A stretch of 64,000 nt of DNA from an uncultured Ruminococcus sp. (lineage in GTDB: Bacteria > Bacillota > Clostridia > Oscillospirales > Ruminococcaceae), in NCBI GenBank assembly GCA_910579835.1, contig CAJTWQ010000001.1:1-64000 (forward strand). Reading direction: 5' to 3'. Position 1 is the stretch's first letter. Each line of letters begins with the position of its first letter. The notes below the pieces were generated by a model. That model worked only from the letters and a program-made list of their open reading frames with translations. It ran no database searches and was not told where the DNA came from. The translations under genes and the position numbers were made by a program. This document shows, piece after piece, positions 53,977 to 64,000 of the stretch.

Positions 53977-55034
53977 CAGAATATAAGACCTCCCAGCAGA
54001 TAGAGCGCAGCCGTTATGCCTATGCCCAGAGCCATACAGAACATTTTCAGCTTTTTGCTGTCAAGAGGAGGTGTTCCGGCAAGCTTTCCGGTTTGGCCGT
54101 TTATAGCAAATTCGTAGATTTTTTCGTTATACTTATATGTCATGAACCAGACGGGGAGCATCATGTATTCCCAGTCGGTTTTCATGATAGTGTACTGCTC
54201 CATATTTACGGAGAGCGAAGAGTACGAGCCGATGCTTTTTCTGACGACCTCTTTTCCTGCCTGAGACGCGCGGGCTTTAATCCGTGGGAAAACCTGCGCC
54301 TTGTCAACATCGTATTTATCGGCAAAAAAACCGGTCAGATACGTCATGGAAAAGGGTTTTAAATCATCGTAGTTAAACGGCTCGATCGCCTCCATGAGAG
54401 CGTCGTCTATTTTGCTTTCGCCGTCCGCCGGGATTCCGCCGGCAATGATCGTTCCCCGGCGTACAACGCTGTATTCTTTGGTTTCCGTATAATGATAGCT
54501 GCCGGATGTCCAGGAACGGACGGTCTTTCCGACTGCTGAAAAATCGGCTTTTATATCACAGTCCGCAACCCAGAACGGCACATATAGTCCGGTCAGTTTG
54601 TCAAGCTGCTGCTGTGTTCTGAAATCGTCGGGAACAAAAGACCTTTTCTTGACCCAATTCCGGAAGGTATCCAGCGCACGGTCTTTGGTCAGCTTAAAAC
54701 CAATGATTTTTCCGGGTTTGTATTCGCCTGTCATCTTTCCGGACAGAATTACGGGATTATGGCAGTAATAGCAGAAAAGAGCAGTCTGGTGATCGTCGCA
54801 CATTATCTGCGCTCCGCAGCTGGAGCAGTGATACAGACTGGTATGTTCCTCAAAATCCTGCTTATCCTGAAGCTCGGCTTCTGTCAGAAATTTTTCTCCG
54901 GCAGCTTCTTTCAGTTTTTTCAGTTCTTCTATGTTAAAGCTGCTGAGACAGAATTCACAGCTTAGCTTCTGGCTTTCCGGATCAAATTTCAGATCTGCGG
55001 CGCAGTTAGGACATTTATATTCTATTGCTTCCAT
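53976..55034 (-). CDS. Zinc-ribbon membrane protein
   Basis: 352 residues. Two zinc ribbons, CPNCAADLKFDPESQKLSC-EFC (about 8-29) and CSSCGAQIMC...CYYC (about 70-91), lead into a conserved soluble region (LTGLYVPFWVADCDIKADF, YSVVRRGTIIAGGIPADG, MMLPVWFMTYKY). One C-terminal span (about 332-350) closes it. This is the TFIIB-type zinc-ribbon family often encoded beside TPM proteins. Function unknown. Confidence 0.8.
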   Translation of the reverse strand: MEAIEYKCPNCAADLKFDPESQKLSCEFCLSSFNIEELKKLKEAAGEKFLTEAELQDKQDFEEHTSLYHCSSCGAQIMCDDHQTALFCYYCHNPVILSGKMTGEYKPGKIIGFKLTKDRALDTFRNWVKKRSFVPDDFRTQQQLDKLTGLYVPFWVADCDIKADFSAVGKTVRSWTSGSYHYTETKEYSVVRRGTIIAGGIPADGESKIDDALMEAIEPFNYDDLKPFSMTYLTGFFADKYDVDKAQVFPRIKARASQAGKEVVRKSIGSYSSLSVNMEQYTIMKTDWEYMMLPVWFMTYKYNEKIYEFAINGQTGKLAGTPPLDSKKLKMFCMALGIGITAALYLLGGLIF

Positions 55035-55193
55035 TCGTTGTCACTCCTTCTAATAATTATCATAGCAGATTTAAGCATTTTTTGCAATACCCTTTGAAGA
55101 AAAATTTTAGATACGCTCAAATATTGCAAAAATTACAGTAAGCAAAGTAAGTTCGTAAGTGATCGCTGATTAATGAAAGTTTTGCCGTGCTGC

Positions 55194-55222
55194 TTGACAA
55201 TTCCGGAAAAATATATTATAAT
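55194..55222 (+). promoter_or_regulatory. Promoter of the lipoprotein pseudogene
   Basis: TTGACA (55194-55199), 17 bp, TATAAT (55217-55222), about 44 bp before the ATG at 55266. The boxes are intact although the gene is broken. Confidence 0.8.
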
Positions 55223-55265
55223 TTTAATATACAGTTTATAAATTTGGTAAAAAAATCGGCGCCGC

Positions 55266-56479
55266 ATGAAATATTATAAAACGTCAGAATGACTTTATTA
55301 TGACGAGTATTATGAGCGTTTCCGTTCTTGGCGGATGCGGCCGCAGCGGACAGGATGACAGCAGTAGATCAGCGCTTCCGCTTGCGTCTGAGGAACAGGA
55401 ATCTACAGAGCAGGAGGTTTCTGGAAAAGCGGCTGTTGAATTAAACGATTATATCAGATACTGGCATATGAGCGGAGTGGGTGAAAACGAACTTGCCATA
55501 CGTTCAGTAGATAAGAATGAAGCGGTGTTTTCGCTTTGGTATTACAGCACTGCGTCCTTTGACGACGTGCATGCAAGGCTGGAGGGAAATACCGCATATT
55601 TTGAAACGAATGAATTTGCTGGAAGTCTGACATTTCAGGACGGCCGCGTCAGGCTTCTCGTTACCATGTCTGCCGTAAGCGGCGTGCCTTCAAATTATGA
55701 AGAAATTTATGACGAAAGAGTCTTTGATTCCGTTCAGGAACAAAACGAAGATTTGCCGAACGATAAGGATGATGCATTGAAAATAACGGAACTGGAAAGT
55801 CCGAGATACGGGCGGATAATATGCAGCGGCCTGACTGTTGAGGGCGTTGAACTGTCATATTTGCAGGGCGGAGCTTATTCGGCGGTAAGAAAAAGTCTCG
55901 GAGACGGCTGGCATATCGTATCGAAAAGAACCTGCTTCAGCTACGGTATTTGGTATGAATGCTATGACTCTCAGGACTGAGATTATTACGGATGGGTGGA
56001 TTCGGAGTATATTACTTTCGGCGTGCAAATGGAGGTCTTTACCGGCAACGGTTCTATTATAGAAGTTGTTGAAGAACCAACGTCAGCAACGAATAAACCC
56101 ACGGTTACGAAGAAACCGGCAGTTACTCGGAAACCCACTGCACCGCCGCCGACATAGCCAAAAACTCAGCCGCCAGTGAAAAGGAAGAAATAGGAAGTCT
56201 TTATTACACCTATTTTCAAAACAACGAAAAGGATATAGCCGTTTTTGAGGTTAATATTAAGGGAAGCTATTTCGGGGCGGAATCCTGTCGTTTTCAAGAT
56301 ATACGCCTTACGATGTTATTATAAAGAGCTTTAACGGCAACGGCACAACAAGATGTGCCGCCGTAAATGCGGACAAGGAAAGCGGAGATATGGTATATAT
56401 CGCCATTAATACCGGTCAGGTCAGCAGGATAGATCTTATAATCTGCGGCATGGATCCGGACTTATATATTAATAATTAA
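55266..56479 (+). pseudogene. Multiply disrupted lipoprotein with SH3-like domain and Thr/Pro linker
   Basis: Joining three frames gives one protein. Removing one base near 55272 turns the blocked start into MKIIKRQNDFIMTSIMSVSV followed by LGGC, a classic lipoprotein signal. The frame then runs to an in-frame TGA at 55978. Read through, it continues YYGWVDSEYITF, completing an SH3-like domain, then a Thr/Lys/Pro linker (NKPTVTKKPAVTRKP). A frameshift in the GCC repeat at about 56143-56152 leads to SEKEEIGSLYYTYFQNN and VFEVNIKGSYFGAE. A further shift near 56280 leads to SRYTPYDVIIKSFNGNG and a final stop at 56477. At least four lesions make a sequencing error unlikely. A shorter product from 55300 to 55980 could still be made but would have no proper ribosome site. 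Confidence 0.85.
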
Positions 56480-56496
56480 TAAGGAGGACAGATACT

Positions 56497-57858
56497 GTGA
56501 AATATAATTTTTCCGAGATTACACCTGAAATAAGAAAGCTGGCGGAGGACTCCGTAGAGGGATACAAGATCGAGCCTGAACTTTATACGCAGTATGACGT
56601 AAAAAGAGGACTTCGTGATGTGAACGGCAGCGGAGTTGTCGCAGGTCTTACCAATATCAGCACCATAAAGGTGTTGAATACGGGGGAGGGAATGCCTAAT
56701 CACGGCGAAGGAAAGCTTTACTACCGCGGCATAGATGTGGAGGAGATAGTCGCCGGATTCGTGAGGGAAAAGCGGTTCGGCTTTGAAGAAACGGTTTTCC
56801 TGCTGCTTTTCGGCAATATGCCGTCCGGCGAGGATCTTGAAGGCTTTAAGAAGATTCTTTCGGATTTCCGCAGTCTGCCTTCAACGTTTACAAGGGACGT
56901 TATAATGAAAGCGCCAAGCGATAATATGATGAATACTTTGGCGAAGAGTGTTTTGGCGCTGTATTCCTATGACGACAATGCCAATGATATTTCAATACCC
57001 AATGTTCTGAGACAGTGCATAGAGCTTATAACGTTGTTTCCCGTACTTGCAGTATACGGCTATCAGGCTTATAAATATACCAGTTTCGGGGGAAGTTTCT
57101 TTATTCATGATCCTGATCCGAAACTGTCTATTGCGGAAAATATCCTTTATATGCTCCGTCCGCATAAGAATTATACCGAGCTGGAGGCGAGGATCCTAGA
57201 TCTTGCTCTTGTGCTTCATGCCGAGCACGGCGGCGGAAATAATTCCACATTTACCGTTCATGTGGTATCGTCGTCGGGTACGGACACATATTCATCCATT
57301 GCGGCGGCTCTCGGTTCCCTTAAAGGCCCCAAGCACGGAGGCGCAAATATTAAGGTGGCTATGATGTTCGACGATATGAAAGCAAGCGTGGGAGACTGGA
57401 CCGACGAGGACGAGGTTAAGCATTATTTGCGCAAGCTGCTCCATAAGGAAGCGTTTGACCGTTCTGGATTGATTTACGGTATGGGTCATGCCGTATATTC
57501 CGAGTCCGACCCCAGAGCAAAGGTGTTTAAGGGCTTTGTAGAAAAGCTTTCCTGCGAAAAGGGAAGAGAGGATGAGTTCCAGCTTTATTCTCTGGTTGAA
57601 AAGCTGGCTCCGCAGGTTATTGCCGAGGAGCGGAAAATATACAAGGGCGTCTGCGCAAACGTTGACTTTTACAGTGGCTTTGTATATAGGATGTTGGGTA
57701 TTCCCGACGAGCTGTTTACGCCGCTTTTTGCCGTTTCAAGAATCGCCGGCTGGTCGGCTCACAGAATAGAGGAGCTTATTAATTCAAATAAAATTATCAG
57801 ACCTGCCTATAAGGCGGTTTCACCTATGCGTGAATATCTTGACATGACCGACAGATGA
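56497..57858 (+). CDS. gltA: Citrate synthase
   Basis: 453 residues, somewhat longer than usual because of an extended N-terminus. It condenses acetyl-CoA with oxaloacetate. GEGKLYYRGIDVEEIV, LHAEHGGGNNSTFTVHVVSS with a catalytic His, GPKHGGANIKV, GMGHAVYSESDPRA with the second His, and FYSGFVYRMLGIPDELFTPLF with the catalytic Asp-containing region. The start is GTG at 56497 behind AAGGAGGAC. Together with the 2-oxoacid oxidoreductase upstream it may supply 2-oxoglutarate through a partial cycle. Confidence 0.95.
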   Translation: MKYNFSEITPEIRKLAEDSVEGYKIEPELYTQYDVKRGLRDVNGSGVVAGLTNISTIKVLNTGEGMPNHGEGKLYYRGIDVEEIVAGFVREKRFGFEETVFLLLFGNMPSGEDLEGFKKILSDFRSLPSTFTRDVIMKAPSDNMMNTLAKSVLALYSYDDNANDISIPNVLRQCIELITLFPVLAVYGYQAYKYTSFGGSFFIHDPDPKLSIAENILYMLRPHKNYTELEARILDLALVLHAEHGGGNNSTFTVHVVSSSGTDTYSSIAAALGSLKGPKHGGANIKVAMMFDDMKASVGDWTDEDEVKHYLRKLLHKEAFDRSGLIYGMGHAVYSESDPRAKVFKGFVEKLSCEKGREDEFQLYSLVEKLAPQVIAEERKIYKGVCANVDFYSGFVYRMLGIPDELFTPLFAVSRIAGWSAHRIEELINSNKIIRPAYKAVSPMREYLDMTDR

Positions 57859-57924
57859 GATATAAAACTATTGCGCAATTTGCAATAGCGTTTAGTATAA
57901 TTATATAATAAAAGGAGAATTAAT

Positions 57925-58935
57925 ATGGACAATTCAGCAAAAAAAGTCGATTTTAACGGCGCACCCTGCGTTGAACTTAAAGCCGGAGGATATACCGCTC
58001 TTGTGGCTTACGGTATCGGCTCAAACGTTATCAGGCTGCACGACGATGTGAACGGAATAGAGTTTTTTCGCTTCAATCCTGAAAATACGGCAGACGTTAT
58101 AAGGCAGTCCGCCGAGGTCTGGGGAATGCCTACCCTTTACCTGCCCAACCGCTTTGCCGATGGAATTCTCAGAACTTCCGATGCCGTTTATCAGCTTCCC
58201 GTCAACGAGAAGGCTCCCTACAGCAACCATATTCATGGGTTTATCCATAAGAGGGTACATGAAGTTGTGGAAACAGGCGCAGACGAGAACTCGGCATGGG
58301 TAAAAACACGCTATATCTACGATGAAAGAGACGAATTCTTTGCGTCTCTGCCTGTAAAATTTACGGCGGAGTATGTGTTTACGCTCTCAAAAAACGGTCT
58401 GGAGCATAATATCAGCTTTACTAACAATGATACCAAGGTTCTGCCTATGTCTCTGGCGTCACATACGGCTGTAAAAGCTCCGTTTGTGGACGGCGGCAAA
58501 GAGGAGGACATTCGTCTTTCCGTGCCGATCGGCAAAAAGTGCGAACTGAATTCACGCTGTCTCCCTACGGAAAATTATCTCGAGCCTGACGGATGGGATC
58601 TTGAATATCGTAATGGTACAAAGCGTCCTGTTCTTCAGGTCGTTGATAACGATATGTATTTCTGCGGCTCCCTGGAGCTTGACGGTGATCCGTTCCACGG
58701 CGTAACGGCTGAGGATATTGCAAGCGGCAAAAAGCTCTGCTACGAAGTTTCTGAGGAGTATGGATTCTGGATAATCTGGAATGACAGGGGATTCAATCAC
58801 TATTTCTGTCCCGAGCCTATGACGGCTATGATTAATGCTCCTAACCTTGATGAAGATCCGGCAGTCAGCGGCTATCGTGAAGTGAAGCCCGGAGAAACAT
58901 TTACCGCATGGCAGAAATTCAGCAGCAAAAATTAG
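57925..58935 (+). CDS. Aldose 1-epimerase family protein
   Basis: 336 residues of the galactose-mutarotase-like fold: NRFADGILRTSDAVYQL, YSNHIHGFIHKRVHEV with the probable catalytic His, LASHTAVKAPF. The C-terminal Glu region is less clear. It interconverts alpha and beta anomers of sugars. Located just upstream of cellobiose phosphorylase, which releases sugars of defined anomeric form, a supporting role there is plausible. AAAGGAGAA site. Confidence 0.85.
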   Translation: MDNSAKKVDFNGAPCVELKAGGYTALVAYGIGSNVIRLHDDVNGIEFFRFNPENTADVIRQSAEVWGMPTLYLPNRFADGILRTSDAVYQLPVNEKAPYSNHIHGFIHKRVHEVVETGADENSAWVKTRYIYDERDEFFASLPVKFTAEYVFTLSKNGLEHNISFTNNDTKVLPMSLASHTAVKAPFVDGGKEEDIRLSVPIGKKCELNSRCLPTENYLEPDGWDLEYRNGTKRPVLQVVDNDMYFCGSLELDGDPFHGVTAEDIASGKKLCYEVSEEYGFWIIWNDRGFNHYFCPEPMTAMINAPNLDEDPAVSGYREVKPGETFTAWQKFSSKN

Positions 58936-59021
58936 AGACGTCAATTGAATCTTTAACAGTATTTGTTTAAAATGCACAAATTTTTTGCAAAAAGAATTAC
59001 AAAGTAATTTTATGCAATCTC

Positions 59022-59050
59022 TTGTAATATAATGAAAAATGTGATATAAT
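59022..59050 (+). promoter_or_regulatory. Promoter of cellobiose phosphorylase
   Basis: TTGTAA (59022-59027), 17 bp, TATAAT (59045-59050), about 55 bp before the start. A second TATAAT lies within the spacer. Confidence 0.7.
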
Positions 59051-59110
59051 GGTAGAAACGGCGTTATGCCTAAACACTTTCAACAGTAAAAACAAAGGAG
59101 AATAATCACT

Positions 59111-61567
59111 ATGAAGTTCGGATTTTTTGACGACGCCAACAGGGAATACGTTATAAATTCCCCAAGAACGCCCTATCCGTGGATAAACTACCTTGGTACG
59201 CAGGGCTTTTTCTCACTGATTTCCAATACGGCGGGAGGCTACTCTTTCTATAAAGACGCACGTCTCAGAAGAATTACACGCTACCGCTACAACAATGTGC
59301 CTATCGACATGGGCGGACGCTATTTCTATATCAATGAAAACGGTACTGTCTGGAACCCTGGCTGGTCGCCTGTCAAGACTGAGCTTGATTCTTATGAGTG
59401 CCGCCACGGTATGGGCTACACCGTTATTACCGGTAAGAAGAACGGCCTTAAAGCTGAAGCGACTTTCTTTGTTCCGCAGAACTATGACGGGGAGGTTCAG
59501 CAGGTGGTTCTTACCAACGAGAGCGCTGAGTCCAAGACTTTCTCGCTTTTCTCCTTTGCTGAATGGTGTCTCTGGGACGCACAGGACGACTGCACGAATT
59601 TTCAGAGAAATTTCTCCACCGGACGTGTTGAGGTAGTCGGCTCGACTATCTACCACAAGACCGAATACAGAGACAGACGCGATCATTTCGCTTTCTATAC
59701 GGTTAACGATGAGATTGACGGTTACGATACCGACAGAGATTCCTTTATCGGTCTTTACAACGGTTTTGGCGATCCGCAGGCTGTTATGGCTGATAAGGCT
59801 AATAATTCCTTTGCCGACGGTTGGTCGCCTATCGCTTCTCATTACAAGAGGATAACTCTCGCTCCCGGCGAGTCAAAAACTCTTATTTTTATCCTTGGCT
59901 ACGTTGAAATGCCCGTGGACAAGAAGTTCGAGGCTGACGGTGTGACTATCAACAAGGAAAAGGCTCTGGCAATGATCGGACAGTACGATACTCCCGAAAA
60001 AGTTGCCGCAGGTCTTGCAGAGCTTAAAGCTGCCTGGGACAAGCTCCTCGGCGTTATCAGCGTAAATACTCCCGACGACAAGGTAGACCGCATGGTAAAC
60101 ATCTGGAACCAGTATCAGTGCATGGTTACCTTTAATCTCTCACGCTCCGCTTCTTACTTTGAAAGCGGTATCGGCAGAGGCATGGGCTTCCGTGATTCCA
60201 ACCAGGATATCCTTGGTTTCGTTCATCAAATCCCTAACCGTGCAAGAGAGCGTATTATTGACATTGCATCAACACAGCTCCCCGACGGAGGATGCTATCA
60301 CCAGTATCAGCCCCTTACAAAGAAGGGCAATTCCGATATTGGCGGCGACTTCTCCGACGATCCGCTGTGGATGATCCTCTCTGTTTCCGCTTACATCAAG
60401 GAAACAGGCGACTGGTCTATTCTTGATGAAATGGTGCCTTACGACAACGATATGAGCAAGGCACAGCCTATGCTGGATCACCTGAAAGTATCTTTCTATA
60501 AGATCGTAAATAATCTCGGTCCTCATAACCTGCCTTTGGCTATGCGTGCCGACTGGAACGACTGCATTAACCTTTCGTGTTATTCCGATACTCCCGGAGA
60601 GAGCTTCCAGACATACACAAATCCTAAGTTTGCGGCTGAGGGCGGTTACTCCAAGGTTGCTGAATCCGTAATGGTTGCTTCGTTATTTACATATGCAGGT
60701 CCTAACTATGTGGCTATCCTCAGACATCTGGGCAGGAACGACGAGGCTGACGCTGCGCAGGCTGAGATCGACAAGATGAAGAAGAACGTTATGGAGCACG
60801 CTTTTGACGGTGACTGGTTCATCCGTGCTTACGATTCGACTGGCGCAAAAATGGGATCCAAGGAATGCGAAGAGGGCAAGATCTTTATCGAACCCCAGGG
60901 ATTTGCCGTTATGTCCGAGATCGGCAAGGATGTGGGCGCTGATATCAAGACTCTTGAATCTATCGACAAGTATCTGAATACTCAGTACGGACTTGTTCTC
61001 AATAATCCTGCATTCAGCAAGTATTATATCCAGTACGGCGAAATTTCTACATATCCCGGCGGATACAAGGAGAACGCAGGTATCTTCACGCATAACAACG
61101 CATGGATAATCTGTGCAGAGGCTTATGCCGGCAGAGGCGACAAGGCGTTTGAATACTACAGCAAGATCGCTCCTGCTTTCAATGAGGAGATTTCCGAACT
61201 GCACAAGACAGAGCCTTACGTATACGGTCAGATGATCGCTGGAAAGGACGCAAGCAGATTTGGCGAGGGCAAGAACTCATGGCTGACAGGTACCGCCGCA
61301 TGGAATATGGTTGCGATTTCTCAGTATATTCTGGGTATTGCCGCCGATTTCGACGGACTTAAAGTTGATCCTTCTATTCCTCACGAGTGGGACGGATTCA
61401 CAGCGTCAAGACAGTTCCGTGGAGCAACATACAACATTAATGTACAGAACCCCGACCACGTATGCAAGGGCGTTAAGAGCATGACTGTTGACGGAAATGC
61501 CGTAGAGGGAAATGTTATTCCTGCATTTGAAAACGGTGTTCATGAAGTTGTTATCATGATGGGTTAA
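59111..61567 (+). CDS. Cellobiose phosphorylase (GH94)
   Basis: 818 residues, full length for the family, no signal peptide, so cytosolic. It splits cellobiose with phosphate into glucose 1-phosphate and glucose, saving [26 protein letters not shown] marks the N-terminal beta domain. The (alpha/alpha)6 barrel has [20 protein letters not shown], the catalytic Asp in [11 protein letters not shown], and [19 protein letters not shown] in the phosphate-binding region. AAAGGAGAA precedes the ATG. It is the intracellular end of the cellulose pathway started by the secreted GH9 enzymes. Confidence 0.96.
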   Translation: MKFGFFDDANREYVINSPRTPYPWINYLGTQGFFSLISNTAGGYSFYKDARLRRITRYRYNNVPIDMGGRYFYINENGTVWNPGWSPVKTELDSYECRHGMGYTVITGKKNGLKAEATFFVPQNYDGEVQQVVLTNESAESKTFSLFSFAEWCLWDAQDDCTNFQRNFSTGRVEVVGSTIYHKTEYRDRRDHFAFYTVNDEIDGYDTDRDSFIGLYNGFGDPQAVMADKANNSFADGWSPIASHYKRITLAPGESKTLIFILGYVEMPVDKKFEADGVTINKEKALAMIGQYDTPEKVAAGLAELKAAWDKLLGVISVNTPDDKVDRMVNIWNQYQCMVTFNLSRSASYFESGIGRGMGFRDSNQDILGFVHQIPNRARERIIDIASTQLPDGGCYHQYQPLTKKGNSDIGGDFSDDPLWMILSVSAYIKETGDWSILDEMVPYDNDMSKAQPMLDHLKVSFYKIVNNLGPHNLPLAMRADWNDCINLSCYSDTPGESFQTYTNPKFAAEGGYSKVAESVMVASLFTYAGPNYVAILRHLGRNDEADAAQAEIDKMKKNVMEHAFDGDWFIRAYDSTGAKMGSKECEEGKIFIEPQGFAVMSEIGKDVGADIKTLESIDKYLNTQYGLVLNNPAFSKYYIQYGEISTYPGGYKENAGIFTHNNAWIICAEAYAGRGDKAFEYYSKIAPAFNEEISELHKTEPYVYGQMIAGKDASRFGEGKNSWLTGTAAWNMVAISQYILGIAADFDGLKVDPSIPHEWDGFTASRQFRGATYNINVQNPDHVCKGVKSMTVDGNAVEGNVIPAFENGVHEVVIMMG

Positions 61568-61611
61568 GACAGCGGCGGTTTATGCTTTTGTTTGTAACTT
61601 AATAAATGTTA

Positions 61612-61644
61612 TAAAGATGCGGACTGCGGTTCGCATCTTTTTTA
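61612..61644 (+). terminator. Terminator of cellobiose phosphorylase
   Basis: Stem AAAGATGCG with CGCATCTTT (9 bp, about 10-nt loop), then TTTT. Confidence 0.85.
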
Positions 61645-61660
61645 ATAAGGAGAAAATATT

Positions 61661-62293
61661 ATGAAAATCAGGTATGCTGCGCTGATCTGCCTGTCAGCGC
61701 TGATGCTGCTGTCATCCTGCGGAAAAGCAGACAGTTCTTCAGAGTCGGAAAAAACAGAAGGCATGCCGACATCTGTGAGCCTTTTTGGAAAGGAAATATT
61801 GCTTCCCTGCGAATTAAACGATCTGCCGGATAACATTGTGTGCGATACAGAATCTGCCTTTCATCTTAATTATACCGATGCTTTTATTGATATTTATGAC
61901 GGAGAAATTGACAAAACAAAGTCAAACAGAATCGGCAGGATAGTGGTGGAAGACATAATTAAGGACAGCGGAACTATCTCTGTCAGTGGAGATGAACGGA
62001 TAAGCTGTATTAATATTGAGAATATATCTGGAACGGATTATCTTGGAGAACCTTTCGGCAGATATGATGTGAAATACGGCGGATTTGAATATAATACTCC
62101 GAAAGACGATTTTAAGGCAAAATTCGGAGAGCCTGATGTAGAACTAACGGTAAGCGAGCGTCTGGTATATTATCTTGACAATGATGGCAGGACTTTTGTT
62201 AATATAGATTTCAGGAACGATGTAATAGACGACATTGACATCAGTCTGTATGACTGGAGCAGCAGCTGGATCAATGATGAAAATGATGAATAA
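61661..62293 (+). CDS. Lipoprotein of unknown function
   Basis: 210 residues with a canonical lipobox (ALMLLSSC, Cys 20) and Ser/Glu linker. The body is acidic (TSVSLFGKEILLPCELNDLP; GFEYNTPKDDFKAKFGEPD; YYLDNDGRTFVNIDF). The first of these segments resembles the KLG-type repeats of small Firmicutes lipoproteins, but I assign no family. AAGGAGAAA precedes the ATG. Confidence 0.75.
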   Translation: MKIRYAALICLSALMLLSSCGKADSSSESEKTEGMPTSVSLFGKEILLPCELNDLPDNIVCDTESAFHLNYTDAFIDIYDGEIDKTKSNRIGRIVVEDIIKDSGTISVSGDERISCINIENISGTDYLGEPFGRYDVKYGGFEYNTPKDDFKAKFGEPDVELTVSERLVYYLDNDGRTFVNIDFRNDVIDDIDISLYDWSSSWINDENDE

Positions 62294-62386
62294 AAAAGAG
62301 GGGAAGTTATAACCGCTGGTTCCCTAGCCGGGCGTGTTCTTTTTGTTTTGTTGAAAGCAGGGCTTTGAAAAAATTATAAAAAAAGG

Positions 62387-62415
62387 TTTACAAGCTCCAT
62401 TTTTTGTGATATAAT
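62387..62415 (+). promoter_or_regulatory. Promoter of the pyruvate:ferredoxin oxidoreductase gene
   Basis: TTTACA (62387-62392), 17 bp, TATAAT (62410-62415), about 90 bp before the ATG. Confidence 0.75.
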
Positions 62416-62425
62416 ATTAACAGCC

Positions 62426-64000
<1,575 letters not shown>

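Noticed and set aside
56155..56157. TAG at the end of the Thr/Pro linker as a separate nonsense mutation
   Set aside because: A single frameshift in the preceding GCC/CCG run already explains the continuation, in which this triplet is out of frame.

Overview
The window looks like a chromosomal segment of a fibre-degrading, strictly anaerobic Firmicute close to Ruminococcus (Oscillospiraceae). Three secreted glycoside hydrolases (two GH9, one GH10) carry near-identical C-terminal dockerins, and a fourth protein carries a different one. An intracellular cellobiose phosphorylase, ferredoxin-dependent 2-oxoacid oxidoreductases and a clostridial type II fatty-acid operon fit the same picture. Species assignment is an inference from protein architecture. 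Most promoters I could read are sigma-A type with 17-bp spacers.

Layout. 1-1650: the end of a tRNA-Met gene, then an AT-rich, broken gene for a secreted protein. 1680-7040: a five-gene aminoethylphosphonate operon (PEP mutase, AEP transaminase, nucleotidyltransferase, phosphonopyruvate decarboxylase, U32-like Cys-rich protein). 7060-8050: rplM-rpsI with a consensus promoter and structured leader. 8340-10150: an ECF sigma factor overlapping a membrane protein with a long Thr/Ser-rich external stalk. 10200-18080: GH9, GH9 and GH10 dockerin enzymes, interrupted by a small basic protein behind a palindrome-bearing promoter. 18100-24900: orphan sugar-binding lipoprotein, AEC transporter, guaB, and three small lipoproteins. 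24898-29160: typA, a YcxB-like protein, tRNA-Tyr, -Thr and -Pro, a small acidic protein and rsmE. 29290-33490: potABCD. 33550-38210 (minus): fabD-aroE-aroK-amidohydrolase-LRR/dockerin run. 38340-46800 (plus): fabH-fabK-fabG-fabF-accB-fabZ-accC-accD-accA-acpP. 46800-47240: three stacked hairpin or MITE-like repeats. 47283-50100: Na/Pi cotransporter, a decayed signal-peptide remnant and a P-loop ATPase. 50106-50264: second copy of the first repeat. 50390-52970: ferredoxin plus three-subunit 2-oxoacid:ferredoxin oxidoreductase. 53050-55030: TPM-domain and zinc-ribbon membrane proteins. 55266-56479: a lipoprotein pseudogene with an SH3-like domain. 56497-64000: citrate synthase, aldose epimerase, cellobiose phosphorylase, a lipoprotein, and the start of pyruvate:ferredoxin oxidoreductase, which runs off the end.

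How it fits together. Secreted dockerin enzymes cut cellulose and xylan on a scaffold encoded elsewhere. Cellodextrins enter by transporters not seen here and are split by cellobiose phosphorylase. Pyruvate is oxidised by PFOR, and acetyl-CoA feeds citrate synthase and the fatty-acid operon. The phosphonate operon would make 2-aminoethylphosphonate, probably activated with CMP for attachment to a surface glycan or lipid. The most unusual items are the U32-like gene ending that operon, the ECF/stalk pair beside the cellulases, the two palindromic repeat families, and the dockerin-bearing LRR protein translationally coupled to a metabolic operon.
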